From Bradyrhizobium sp. AZCC 1721 (GTDB lineage Bacteria > Pseudomonadota > Alphaproteobacteria > Rhizobiales > Xanthobacteraceae): DNA of 64,000 bases. Shown here in pieces: positions 39,427-47,120 of this stretch. A program made the translations under genes and the position numbers. Below the pieces are notes generated by a model, which was not told where the DNA came from, searched no databases, and was given only the letters and a program-made list of their open reading frames with translations. The stretch covers positions 6,563,001 to 6,627,000 of the forward strand of contig NZ_JAZHSB010000001.1 in NCBI RefSeq assembly GCF_036924715.1. The letters are read 5' to 3'. The stretch's first letter is position 1, and each line of letters begins with the position of its first letter.

Positions 39427-40320
39427 CTACCCGAAATGCCAGTCGGCTATTTCAGTCACCAGATCGACGAAGGTACGCACCTTCGCCGACAATAGCCGCG
39501 AGGTCGGATAGACGATGTGGATCGGCATCGCGGGCTGTTCGAACGGCGTGAGCACGATTCTGAGGCGCCGCGCTTTCAGCGATTCGGCGGCCTGATAGGC
39601 CATCACCCGCGTCAGCCCGCCGTCCTGCTCGGCATACTGGATCGCGGCATCCGAGCTATTGGTGGCGAACCGCGGCGTGCTGGCGACACGTATTTCGCGG
39701 CCGTCCTCGACGAAACGCCAGTCGAGCGCCGCCGTCATGGCGCCGAACTGGATCGTGTCATGCGCGGAGATGTCCCGTGGCCGCTGCGGCTCGCCGCGCG
39801 CCCGGAGATAGCCGGGCGAAGCCACCACGATCCGCCGCATCTCGCCGACATGGCGCGCCACCAGCGTCGAGTCGGGCAGGTGGCCGATTCTAACAGCGAG
39901 ATCGACGCCGTCCTCAACGAGGTTGATCATGCGGTCGGACAGACGGAGATCGACGGAGACCTCGGGATAGCGCTTCAGGTAGGCGGTCACGATTGCGCTG
40001 ACATGCAGCCGGCCGAACCCGACCGGCGCCGAGATGACGAGCTGCCCCTCGGGGCGCGTGCGCTCGCCCGCGACGGCGCCCTCGGCCTCCTCGACGTCGG
40101 CAAGGATCCGCCGCGCCCGCTCCAGATAGCGTGAGCCGGCGTCGGTCAGCGTCACCTGCCGCGTCGTCCGCTGCAGCAGCCGTGCGCCGAGACGATCCTC
40201 CAGCGCCGCAATCAGCCGCGTCACGCCAGACGGAGACAGCCCGAGTTTGCGCGCCGCGGGGGCAAAGCCCCGCAGGTCGGCCACCGCAACAAAGGCCTGC
40301 ATGGCATCGAGCCGGTCCAT
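39427..40320 (-). CDS. LysR family transcriptional regulator
   Basis: The protein has 297 residues. The N-terminal winged helix is standard: MDRLDAMQAFVAVADLRGFAPAARKLGLS, SPSGVTRLIAALEDRLGARLL and RTTRQVTLTDAG. The effector domain starts near 90 (RPEGQLVISAPVGFGRLHV). It belongs to the CrgA-like group in general look. Its start faces a flavin-type oxidase gene, with a LysR-box-like palindrome next to its own start, so it probably controls that gene and itself. The ligand is unknown. Confidence 0.92.
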   Translation of the reverse strand: MDRLDAMQAFVAVADLRGFAPAARKLGLSPSGVTRLIAALEDRLGARLLQRTTRQVTLTDAGSRYLERARRILADVEEAEGAVAGERTRPEGQLVISAPVGFGRLHVSAIVTAYLKRYPEVSVDLRLSDRMINLVEDGVDLAVRIGHLPDSTLVARHVGEMRRIVVASPGYLRARGEPQRPRDISAHDTIQFGAMTAALDWRFVEDGREIRVASTPRFATNSSDAAIQYAEQDGGLTRVMAYQAAESLKARRLRIVLTPFEQPAMPIHIVYPTSRLLSAKVRTFVDLVTEIADWHFG

Positions 40321-40326
40321 GCCTAT

Positions 40327-40345
40327 TATTGCATATCCAGCAATA
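40327..40345. promoter_or_regulatory. LysR-box-like inverted repeat
   Basis: TATTGC and GCAATA flank 7 bases, just upstream of the lysR start and about 95 bases before the divergent gene at 40438. The arrangement fits the T-N11-A type site bound by LysR proteins. Confidence 0.55.
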
Positions 40346-40437
40346 GTGAAGTGTCAATTCCAAAGATTGTTTAAGTTACGGGAACGTCCATCTTGAAGCC
40401 CAAGGACGGTCGTTTAGGCGCTCCGCGGGAGGCTCAG

Positions 40438-41070
40438 ATGTCTGACGTTCACACCTATTCCAGCGATGTCGCCTTCACGCCGGCGGTGAAGGCGATCCAG
40501 ACCCGCAAGGGCTCGCGCGAGGCCTATGCCAGCGTCGAGGCGCGCGGCGGCTGGCGCGTCGAGATCGACGAAAACCTCGCCAGCTTCCTGGCGGAAACCA
40601 CGAGCTTCTATCTCGCGACCGCTTCGGCCGACGGCCAGCCTTACATCCAGCACCGCGGCGGGCCGAAGGGCTTTGTCAAAATTCTCGACAACAACACCAT
40701 TGCGTTCGCCGATTACAGCGGCAACCGGCAGTACATCAGCCAAGGCAATCTATCGGAGAACCCGAAGGCACATATTTTCGTGATGGACTATGCGCATCGC
40801 CGGCGCGTGAAGATCTGGGGCGAGGCGCGCGTGGTGGAGGACGATCCGGCGCTCACGAAATCGCTGATGCCGCACGGCTACAAAGCGCGGCCTGAGCAGG
40901 TCATCCTGTTCAAGATTGCGGCGTGGGACACCAACTGCCCGCAGCACATCCCGCAGAAGTTCGACGCCGCCGACGTCGCACAGGCATTGGCCGTGCGCGA
41001 CGCCCGCATTGCCGAACTTGAGAGCGAGCTGGCCGCTTTGCAGGGCCGGCCCGCAGCGGCAACGTCGTAA
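40438..41070 (+). CDS. Pyridoxamine 5'-phosphate oxidase-like flavin protein
   Basis: The protein has 210 residues from ATG 40438, which follows GGGAGG. The split-barrel core reads FLAETTSFYLATASADGQPYIQHRGG, IAFADYSGNRQYISQGNLSENPK and IFVMDYAHRRRVKIWGEARVV. Residues 180-205 form a short helix with repeated Ala/Glu. Such proteins bind FMN or F420-like cofactors and act in redox or stress roles. It is divergent from the LysR regulator, the likely controller. Confidence 0.87.
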   Translation: MSDVHTYSSDVAFTPAVKAIQTRKGSREAYASVEARGGWRVEIDENLASFLAETTSFYLATASADGQPYIQHRGGPKGFVKILDNNTIAFADYSGNRQYISQGNLSENPKAHIFVMDYAHRRRVKIWGEARVVEDDPALTKSLMPHGYKARPEQVILFKIAAWDTNCPQHIPQKFDAADVAQALAVRDARIAELESELAALQGRPAAATS

Positions 41071-41799
41071 TCAGGCGGCCTGCTGCACCGGCGCCCAGGC
41101 GAATTCCGGATAGTACAGCAGCATCATCCGGTCGACATAGGCCGTGAGATTGGCGAACTGCTCGGTCCGCTGCCGTAGTGCCGACTCGAAGAACGGCGTC
41201 AGGATTCCGGCGAGCGCGCCGAACGCGGTGGCGTCCATGCCGCAGGGTGTTTCGCCCATCAGGAACGGCTTGTCGCCGAGCTGGACCGACAAAGCAAACA
41301 ACGAGCGCGCGGCAAGATCGATGTCTTCATCCGGCGCATGGCGGCCGAGGCCGCTGAGCAGGTAGTTCTCGGCGACGCGGAACTGGGCGTCCTCGCGCAT
41401 CTTCTCGCGTAAGTGCGCCGGCGCGCTATCGAAGAAATGCGCAGGGCCCTTGGCAAAATTGTCGCCATCGACCCAGCGCGCGCCGACCAGCGCCCAATAG
41501 ATATGATGCTCGATCATCCGCTCGAACGCCCAGGCCTGTGCCCGCGCCTGCAGGCTGAGCGGCGCATCGAAATCGAAACCATATTTGGCTTCCAGATGCG
41601 CGCGAATGAAGGTGGAATCGGCGATGGTCTCGGCCTCGTCGACGATGTACGGCAACTGCCCCTTGGGCGAAGCCGGCGGCTTGGCCTTCTCCTTGCGATA
41701 GGCAAGACCGGCCATCTTGAGCTGGACCTCGGTCTTGGTCACAAAGGGGCTGATCTCCGGCAGGCCGAAGCCGGCACCGAAGCCGAAAAGGGTAATCAT
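41071..41799 (-). CDS. Glutathione S-transferase family protein (GST_N_4 / Tom37 type)
   Basis: The protein has 242 residues. It begins with MITLFGFGAGFGLPEISPFVT and TEVQLKMAGLAYRKE, followed by PKGQLPYIVDEAE and the C-terminal helical domain with MGETPCGMDATAFGALAGIL. It is the metaxin-like GST class of unknown substrate. A 24-bp palindrome 45 bases upstream of its start occurs again before the divergent WYL regulator gene, suggesting that regulator controls this GST. Confidence 0.85.
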   Translation of the reverse strand: MITLFGFGAGFGLPEISPFVTKTEVQLKMAGLAYRKEKAKPPASPKGQLPYIVDEAETIADSTFIRAHLEAKYGFDFDAPLSLQARAQAWAFERMIEHHIYWALVGARWVDGDNFAKGPAHFFDSAPAHLREKMREDAQFRVAENYLLSGLGRHAPDEDIDLAARSLFALSVQLGDKPFLMGETPCGMDATAFGALAGILTPFFESALRQRTEQFANLTAYVDRMMLLYYPEFAWAPVQQAA

Positions 41800-41843
41800 G
41801 CTGGTCTCCCGATCTCAAAAACGCGCCCGAGGCTAGCGCCCCC

Positions 41844-41867
41844 CTGCTGCCACCATGGTGTCAGCAG
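41844..41867. promoter_or_regulatory. YafY/WYL operator, copy 1 (GST promoter)
   Basis: A near-perfect 24-bp palindrome with arms CTGCTGCCACCA and TGGTGTCAGCAG (one mismatch pair). It lies 45-68 bases upstream of the GST start at 41799 and overlaps the 3' end of the small gene, whose stop codon is inside it. A second copy is at 42153-42175. Confidence 0.75.
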
Positions 41868-42106
41868 CAGCAGTGCCGGCCGCCTTCCTCCTGCCGCGGC
41901 GAACGGGGCTTGCGCGCCCACGACGCAAGCTGCTCATGCGCCAGGGCGCACACGGCGACGAGCGACCGCCATGCCAGCTCAACCATCGCCCAGCGCAGGT
42001 CGGTGGTGACGCAGTGGATGGAAACGAGCTGTTCCAATGCAAATCGGTGGGTATTCACGAGGGGTCCGCGGCTTTGCCGGAAGCCGAATTCGCTGAAAAT
42101 CGTCAT
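41861..42106 (-). CDS. Small protein of unknown function
   Basis: The protein has 81 residues from ATG 42106, preceded by AAAGGGAAC at a good distance. It begins TIFSEFGFRQSRGPLVNTHR and has a hydrophobic stretch with Trp and Ala (AMVELAWRSLVAVCALA); the end is basic then Cys-rich (GGRHCCC). It may be membrane-associated. It is enclosed between two copies of the same operator, and divergent from the WYL regulator, so it is probably under the same control as the GST gene downstream. I do not recognise a function; codon use looks coding, with no matching family known to me. Confidence 0.52.
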   Translation of the reverse strand: MTIFSEFGFRQSRGPLVNTHRFALEQLVSIHCVTTDLRWAMVELAWRSLVAVCALAHEQLASWARKPRSPRQEEGGRHCCC

Positions 42107-42152
42107 GGACAAGTTCCCTTTAATTGAGGTGTTGTCCCGATATACAAAACCC

Positions 42153-42175
42153 CTGCTGCCAACATGCTGTCAGCA
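42153..42175. promoter_or_regulatory. YafY/WYL operator, copy 2 (regulator/small gene region)
   Basis: CTGCTGCCAACATG followed by CTGTCAGCA is an imperfect copy of the palindrome at 41844-41867, keeping CTGCCA and TGTCAG at the same 6-base spacing. It lies between the small gene (start 42106) and the regulator gene (start 42209). Confidence 0.7.
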
Positions 42176-42208
42176 TCGCGGGCCATCGATCAGGAAAAGA
42201 GACGAGCC

Positions 42209-42907
42209 ATGAGACGGGCCGACCGGCTGTTTCAGATCATTCAGGTGCTCCGGCGCACCCGGAAGCCTTTGACCGCGGACGCGATCGCGGCGGAGCTGGA
42301 GACTTCGAAGCGAACCATCTACCGCGATATAACGACCCTGATCGAACAGCGCGTGCCGATCCGCGGCGAAGCCGGCGTCGGCTACATCCTGGAAAAAGGC
42401 TTCGACCTGCCGCCCTTGATGCTGACGCCAGATGAGATCGAGGCCTGCGTGCTCGGCGCGCAATGGGTGGTCGGCCACGCCGATCCCGCATTGGCGCGCG
42501 CAGCCCAGGACCTGATGGCGAAAGTCGCCGAGACGGTGCCGGAGCGCTTGCGGCCATTCGTGCTGGAGCCGGCAAGCCGCGCCCGGCGGGCATGGAACCG
42601 GGAGCCGGACCGCATCGACATGGTGCGGACACGGGCGCAGATCCACGACGGCAAGAAGATCACGCTGAACTATCGCGACGAGCATGGCCGCGACAGCCAG
42701 CGCACGATCTGGCCGATCGCGGTCGGCTATCACGAGGCGGTGCGGATACTGGCGGCGTGGTGCGAACTGCGGAAGGATTTTCGCAGCTTCCGCACCGACC
42801 GCGTCGTCGACGCGGTCTATCACGACGAAAAATATCCGGAACGACGCGATATCCTGCGGGCGAAATGGCGGCGCAGCCTGGTCTGGGAAGCGCCGAAAGA
42901 TACCTGA
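42209..42907 (+). CDS. WYL-domain transcriptional regulator (YafY family)
   Basis: The protein has 232 residues from ATG 42209. The N-terminal helix-turn-helix (RADRLFQIIQVLRRTRKPLT, then ETSKRTIYRDITTLIEQ) and the linking GVGYILEKGFDLPPLMLTPD are typical of YafY-type regulators. The WYL domain includes IHDGKKITLNYRDEHGRD, IWPIAVGYHEAVRILAAWCE and RSFRTDRVV. Such proteins repress nearby detoxification genes. The paired palindromes and the divergent small gene and GST make a compact regulon here. Confidence 0.9.
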   Translation: MRRADRLFQIIQVLRRTRKPLTADAIAAELETSKRTIYRDITTLIEQRVPIRGEAGVGYILEKGFDLPPLMLTPDEIEACVLGAQWVVGHADPALARAAQDLMAKVAETVPERLRPFVLEPASRARRAWNREPDRIDMVRTRAQIHDGKKITLNYRDEHGRDSQRTIWPIAVGYHEAVRILAAWCELRKDFRSFRTDRVVDAVYHDEKYPERRDILRAKWRRSLVWEAPKDT

Positions 42908-42953
42908 GGCCGGTCGCTGGTCGCGGCCGTCATTCCGGGCTAAACGCTGAAAC

Positions 42954-43343
42954 ATGCAAGGAATCGCCGCCGACAACCAAAACCCCTGCCAAGCCTGCGG
43001 CGCCTGCTGCAGCTACTCGCAGAACTGGCCGCGTTTCACCACCGAGGACGATGCCGCGCTCGACCTGATCCCGGAACAATTCGTCAACGAACGGTTGTCG
43101 GGAATGCGCTGCGAGGGCGATCGCTGTTCGGCGCTGTCAGGCAAGGTCGGCGAGACGACGTCGTGCCTGGTCTACGCGGTGCGGCCCGAGGTGTGCCGCA
43201 CCTGCATGCCCGGTGACGTGGAATGCGCGATGGCGCGAAAGCGGCACGGATTGCCGGTGTTGGACGTCGTTCCTGCGAACGCAGGGACCCACAACCACAG
43301 GGTTGCGTTGTTGAAGAAGGCCGTCGACCCGCGTGCCCAATAA
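42954..43343 (+). CDS. YkgJ-family cysteine cluster protein with repeat-derived C-terminus
   Basis: The protein has 129 residues. The metal-binding cysteine pattern NPCQACGACC near 11-19 is followed by cysteines in MRCEGDRCSAL, TSCLVYAVRPEVCRTC and VECAM, as in YkgJ/CxxCxxCC proteins. It likely binds zinc or Fe-S. From about residue 104 the frame runs into a family A repeat (VVPANAGTHNHR) and stops at 43343. The last 25 residues are thus repeat DNA translated, replacing whatever native end the protein had. The function of the family is not established. Confidence 0.8.
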   Translation: MQGIAADNQNPCQACGACCSYSQNWPRFTTEDDAALDLIPEQFVNERLSGMRCEGDRCSALSGKVGETTSCLVYAVRPEVCRTCMPGDVECAMARKRHGLPVLDVVPANAGTHNHRVALLKKAVDPRAQ

Positions 43344-43385
43344 CCACGGCCGCGGCGTATGGGTCCCCGCGTTCGCGGGGACGAC
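43265..43385. repeat. Family A palindromic repeat, overlapping the ykgJ-like gene end
   Basis: The left arm CGTCGTTCCTGCGAACGCAG and right arm GTCCCCGCGTTCGCGGGGAC with GGCGTATGG are clear. The left half lies inside the coding frame of the upstream gene, giving the peptide VPANAGTHNHR. Confidence 0.86.
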
Positions 43386-43394
43386 TGATAGAGC

Positions 43395-43799
43395 CTACGC
43401 CGTCACCGCTTCGGCAAAATCTTCGTCGTCGATCTCATCCTCGATCGGCTTGAAGGTCGAGAGCGGTTTGGTCGAAAGGGTGATCGGCTTGCGGCCGCCG
43501 TGCGATGACGATGAGGCGGAACGCGCGGCGGGTTCGCGCGACAACGCGTAGAGCGTGGAGCCGACCCGGCCGCCGAAATGGATCAGCTCGCGTTCGGTGC
43601 AGCTCGCGGCGATGGCGATGGCCAACGCGTGGAGGTGGCTGCGGCGGTAGCAGAACAGTGCCAGCATGGCGCGGACGTCGGATGAAACGCTTTCCACCAG
43701 CAACGACAGCCCGTGCGGATTGGCACGGTACATCTCGCCGAGCAGCTCGTCCCGGACCGGACAGAAATCGTTCTCGAAGGCGTCGCGGCTTGAAAACAT
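43395..43799 (-). CDS. Hypothetical protein
   Basis: The protein has 134 residues. AGGGAGAA precedes the ATG at 43799. It begins MFSSRDAFENDFCPVRDELLGEMY and has a helical middle (LLVESVSSDVRAMLALFCYRRSHLHALAIAIAASC). The end is Ser/Thr-rich, then acidic (IEDEIDDEDF). No domain is recognised. Similar short proteins seem typical for Bradyrhizobium. The strand is convergent with the ykgJ-like gene across the repeat. Confidence 0.68.
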   Translation of the reverse strand: MFSSRDAFENDFCPVRDELLGEMYRANPHGLSLLVESVSSDVRAMLALFCYRRSHLHALAIAIAASCTERELIHFGGRVGSTLYALSREPAARSASSSSHGGRKPITLSTKPLSTFKPIEDEIDDEDFAEAVTA

Positions 43800-43981
43800 T
43801 GCGGGTTCTCCCTATCCGGAAGATGCCGCGTAATTCTCTAATGAAGGGTTAACCACCTGCACCAGTAGTGTTCCGGGGCGCTTGCCAGTGAAGCCTGAAC
43901 CGGAATCAGAACGTGATTCGTGCCAGCGTGGGTGCGCCTTCCGAATTCGGAGAAGATTGGACTGATGCCCGCCAGGCGGGG

Positions 43982-44374
43982 TCAGTTCGCCGCCATGAAA
44001 ATCGCCAGGCCGAAACCGGTGAGATGATGCAGCGCCTGATCGACGCCGATCAGCGTCCAGAACCACGGATGCTCGTTCTCGAGGGTGACGCCGAACCGGG
44101 AGGCGATGATCCCCTTGAGGCGGTCGACGGTGATGTGGATGAAGAAATCGATAAGCGCGACGAACCAGAATCGCGGCGCGACGATCAGGATCAACGCCAG
44201 CGATACCGCGAGGTGCACGAGGCAATGCGCAAGCAGCGGCATCGCCCAGCCGGTCTTTTGATCCTTGCCGATCGCCATCCAGGAAGTTTGCAGCATGAAA
44301 TCGGCAATGACGTGCTTCACCGTGAGAAGCAGCATCCATCCGATCAGCGCACCTACCGGGATCGAGGACGACAT
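43982..44374 (-). CDS. DUF3307 family membrane protein
   Basis: The protein has 130 residues from ATG 44374 (an upstream ATG at 44389 is possible). It has three to four hydrophobic segments: ALIGWMLLLTVKHVIADFML, LLAHCLVHLAVSLALILIVAP and ALIDFFIHITVDRLKG. The pattern HVIADFMLQTSWMAIGKDQKTG fits DUF3307, in which histidines and aspartates near membrane ends suggest a metal or a proton-linked role. Function is unknown. It stands alone, with an unassigned stretch on each side. Confidence 0.8.
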   Translation of the reverse strand: MSSSIPVGALIGWMLLLTVKHVIADFMLQTSWMAIGKDQKTGWAMPLLAHCLVHLAVSLALILIVAPRFWFVALIDFFIHITVDRLKGIIASRFGVTLENEHPWFWTLIGVDQALHHLTGFGLAIFMAAN

Positions 44375-44755
44375 CGAAGGAAACAACAAAGCTGACGCCC
44401 TTTGGCTGGGACTGACGAGATGGCGAAAAACCGGGGCCTAGGCTGTCAGCGCAATGTTCTTGTCAAACCCGGACTATTCGAACGTTGCATTATTTATGAC
44501 ATCTCCCGCGGCGGAATGCACCTGTGGGTAGTCTGAAAATCGCACGGTGTGGCGGAACTGCGATACTGCGGCAACCTCCCGCAGCGTGGCCCGGGGTAAG
44601 GTTACCGGCTGGCGCGGTTTGCAATCCCATGGGAGGGGGCTATCATCGGCCGGCGGGCAAAATTATCATCCTTTTGTATATATTTACGAATTCATTCGGA
44701 CGGCCCGCGGCGCCAGCTCGGCCGGCGACACGTCCCTGATCCCCGGGTACGAGCC
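44375..44755. other. 381-bp non-coding stretch
   Basis: No convincing gene is found. The left part is mixed sequence; the right part, from about 44660, becomes AT-rich (TTATCATCCTTTTGTATATA) before the start at 44756, which looks like a promoter zone. Short readings through here lack ribosome sites and coding bias. Confidence 0.55.
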
Positions 44756-46165
44756 ATGAGTGCTGAAGCCGCAACGCCGCATCCGAAAATGCCGCGTCGC
44801 CGCATACGGGCCGTCAAGAGCAACCGGACCCAGATCCTGCTGTTTTCCATCCTGACGCTAGTTCTGACCGCCGCCGTGGTGTGGGGTGGCCGGACGCTGC
44901 TGCGCAATTCCGAGACGCTGGTATTTGCCGTCGGTGATACCAGCGGCCCGGAGGCGCGCTTCGCCGCCCGGCTGGCGACGGTGCTGAAGAACAACTCCTC
45001 GCGGCTGCAGCTCAAGATCGTGCCCAACGGCGACAATGCCAGGGCGTTGTCGCAGTTTGATCGCAAGGAAGCCCACCTTGCGATCTTGCGCACCGACGCC
45101 AGGATTCCGCCCCGCGCCCGCGCGCTGGCGATCCTCGAACACGACCTGCTTCTCTTGATCAGCCCGAACGGCAAGAAAATCAAATCCATAGCGGAGCTGA
45201 AGAAAAAGAAAATTGCCGTCATAGCCGACAACGAGAGCGGGGCTGCGCTGGTGCGCAATATTCTCGAGCTCTCCGACACCCCGGATGCGGCGGCGCGGGT
45301 CCAGATGGCTCCGCCGGGCGCGACCTTCGACCAATTGTTCGCCGCGGGCTTCGGCGCCGTGATCAAGATCGCGCACGCCTCGCAGATCGTAAAGGACAAG
45401 AGCTACGCGCAATATGCCAGACGCGGCAGTTTTACACTGAACGCGATCGAATCGGCAAAAGCGATCGCGAGGAAGTACCCGGCGATCTCGGAGGAGACGG
45501 TGGCGACCGGAATGCTGTCCGCCTCCCCCGCCGTCCCTGCGGAAGACGTCGAGACGATCGGGCTCGAATGGCTGCTGGTCGCCCAATCCAAGCTCTCGAC
45601 CACCACCGTGGGCGATCTTGCGCGGATCATCTACGAGAACAAGGCCGAGCTTGCGCTACCCGACGGCTTTGCCTCAAAGATCGAGCCCGCAGAGACCGAC
45701 AAGGACGCCTTCGTCGTGGCGCATCCGGGCGCTGCCGAATACATCAACGACGACACCAAGTCCTTTGTCGAGCGCTACAGCGATTTGATGTATGTGGCGC
45801 TATTGGCGCTCAGCATCATCGGCTCGATCTTTGCCGCCATCTACGCCAAGATCACCCGGATCGCGCCGGAGAAGGCCAGCCAGCTCGCGACCGCGATTCT
45901 CGATATCGGCGAACGCGTCGAATACGCCAACTCTCTCGACGCGCTCGACGAACTGCAGGACGAGCTGGAAGCGATCCTGCGCGGCGTGGTGATCGGCTTG
46001 CGCGACGGCACCATCAGTAGCGACGGGCTGGATACCTTCAAGCTCGGCTATGAATTCGTGCGCGACGAAATCGGCCTGCGCCGCGAACATCTCAAGCGGC
46101 ATGCCGCGCAGGATCTTCTGCAGGACGACAAGGTCGTGGTCGTGAAGACGGCGCAGAGCGCGTAA
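44756..46165 (+). CDS. Membrane-anchored TAXI-family TRAP solute-binding protein
   Basis: The protein has 469 residues. A cytoplasmic basic N-terminus is followed by a membrane anchor near 27-48 (ILLFSILTLVLTAAVVWGG), then a TAXI-type binding domain (about 55-330: LATVLKNNSSRLQLKIVPNG, HDLLLLISPNGKKIKSIAEL and HPGAAEYINDD). A second membrane span follows (YVALLALSIIGSIFAAIYA), then a cytosolic C-terminal helix-rich domain of 110 residues. No TRAP permease gene is adjacent. It could be a sensor or an orphan binding protein rather than a transporter part. The domain order is seen; the role is not. Confidence 0.8.
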   Translation: MSAEAATPHPKMPRRRIRAVKSNRTQILLFSILTLVLTAAVVWGGRTLLRNSETLVFAVGDTSGPEARFAARLATVLKNNSSRLQLKIVPNGDNARALSQFDRKEAHLAILRTDARIPPRARALAILEHDLLLLISPNGKKIKSIAELKKKKIAVIADNESGAALVRNILELSDTPDAAARVQMAPPGATFDQLFAAGFGAVIKIAHASQIVKDKSYAQYARRGSFTLNAIESAKAIARKYPAISEETVATGMLSASPAVPAEDVETIGLEWLLVAQSKLSTTTVGDLARIIYENKAELALPDGFASKIEPAETDKDAFVVAHPGAAEYINDDTKSFVERYSDLMYVALLALSIIGSIFAAIYAKITRIAPEKASQLATAILDIGERVEYANSLDALDELQDELEAILRGVVIGLRDGTISSDGLDTFKLGYEFVRDEIGLRREHLKRHAAQDLLQDDKVVVVKTAQSA

Positions 46166-46239
46166 GCGAAGCATGCCCACCATCAGGACCTCGCGCATGG
46201 ATAGATGGTGGGCACGTCGCTCACGCTCCTTTGCCCACC

Positions 46240-47103
46240 CTACACGTTAACGGACACCCGTGCCCTTATCTCGGCGATCTTGCGCTTGAGCGCGGCCTGC
46301 CGCGGGTCGGGCGAGACGGCGGCGCGCGCTTCGGCTATCGCGCCGGCGAGATCTGACAAGGCCAGCACGCCATCGAAGGTCGGCTTGGCAAGCCCGTCGA
46401 TGATCGCGTTCCAGTCCGCCATGCCCTGCTGATAGACGTCGCCATAGCCCTCGATCATGGTCGCGGTCTGGATGATCGTGGGCGCGGCTTGGGGTTGTTT
46501 GGTCAGGCTGCGGTCGATCATGTGCAGCCAGCGTTCGACCCAGACCCGCTCCTTGGCATAACGCACCGAAAGCAGCCGCCATCGCCGCAGCCCGGCCTCG
46601 ATCTTGAGGCGGCGAATGCCGAAGCGGCTTTTCGTACTGAAGCGGATGGAGACACGCTTGTGCGACCATCCGGCCCATTCCAGCGCATCCAGGACGTATT
46701 CGGCAATGACGGCGGGAAGCACGCCGATCAGCTCTTCAAGCCGGAATTTCCTGATATCCACGGACCCGGCCGACGCGCCGGGCGGGCCATTGAGTTCGGC
46801 GAGCTTGAGCTGCGCGATCCGGATCGGGTCCTGATAGCTCATGCGCACCGCCATCAGCCGCGCCATTTCGCCGAGCATCACGTCGTCGACGCCTCGTTTG
46901 CCGATGAACCGCCGCAGCCGGTCGACATAGAGCCGGGCGTAGCTCGGGCCCTGATAGTCGGTGAGGAGATGGATGGCCTCGCTCGCCACCGCCATCACCG
47001 GCTCCGGCAGTCCATCGGGCAGGAATGGCGGCTCGTCGTCATCCTCGCCGATGAAATCGGCTAGGAGATAACGTAAAGACGACAGGAACCCGCGGTCTGA
47101 CAC
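46240..47103 (-). CDS. Stand-alone C-terminal domain of indolepyruvate oxidoreductase (DUF6537 type)
   Basis: The protein has 287 residues from the GTG at 47103, 17 bases after the upstream stop and after GGAG. It looks like the C-terminal region of indolepyruvate:ferredoxin oxidoreductase beta chains: LLTDYQGPSYARLYVDRLRR, LGEMARLMAVRMSYQDPIRI, AQLKLAELNG, and MIEGYGDVYQQGMADWN near the end. The gamma/catalytic domain (first ~200 residues) is absent and no partner alpha chain is seen. It may therefore have a different role, perhaps structural or regulatory. It follows the cNMP-binding membrane protein gene, likely one operon. The match is by eye. Confidence 0.7.
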   Translation of the reverse strand: MSDRGFLSSLRYLLADFIGEDDDEPPFLPDGLPEPVMAVASEAIHLLTDYQGPSYARLYVDRLRRFIGKRGVDDVMLGEMARLMAVRMSYQDPIRIAQLKLAELNGPPGASAGSVDIRKFRLEELIGVLPAVIAEYVLDALEWAGWSHKRVSIRFSTKSRFGIRRLKIEAGLRRWRLLSVRYAKERVWVERWLHMIDRSLTKQPQAAPTIIQTATMIEGYGDVYQQGMADWNAIIDGLAKPTFDGVLALSDLAGAIAEARAAVSPDPRQAALKRKIAEIRARVSVNV

Positions 47104-47120
47104 TCTCCGTGCTCCGGCCT

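Noticed and set aside
44560..44660. Possible cobalamin riboswitch (gtaaggttaccgg... with ggaggggg)
   Set aside because: The conserved B12-box and downstream elements are absent and the next gene is not linked to cobalamin.
44547..44759. Possible 70-codon gene before the TAXI protein
   Set aside because: No ribosome site, overlap with the start of the next gene and no coding character; kept as a non-coding stretch.
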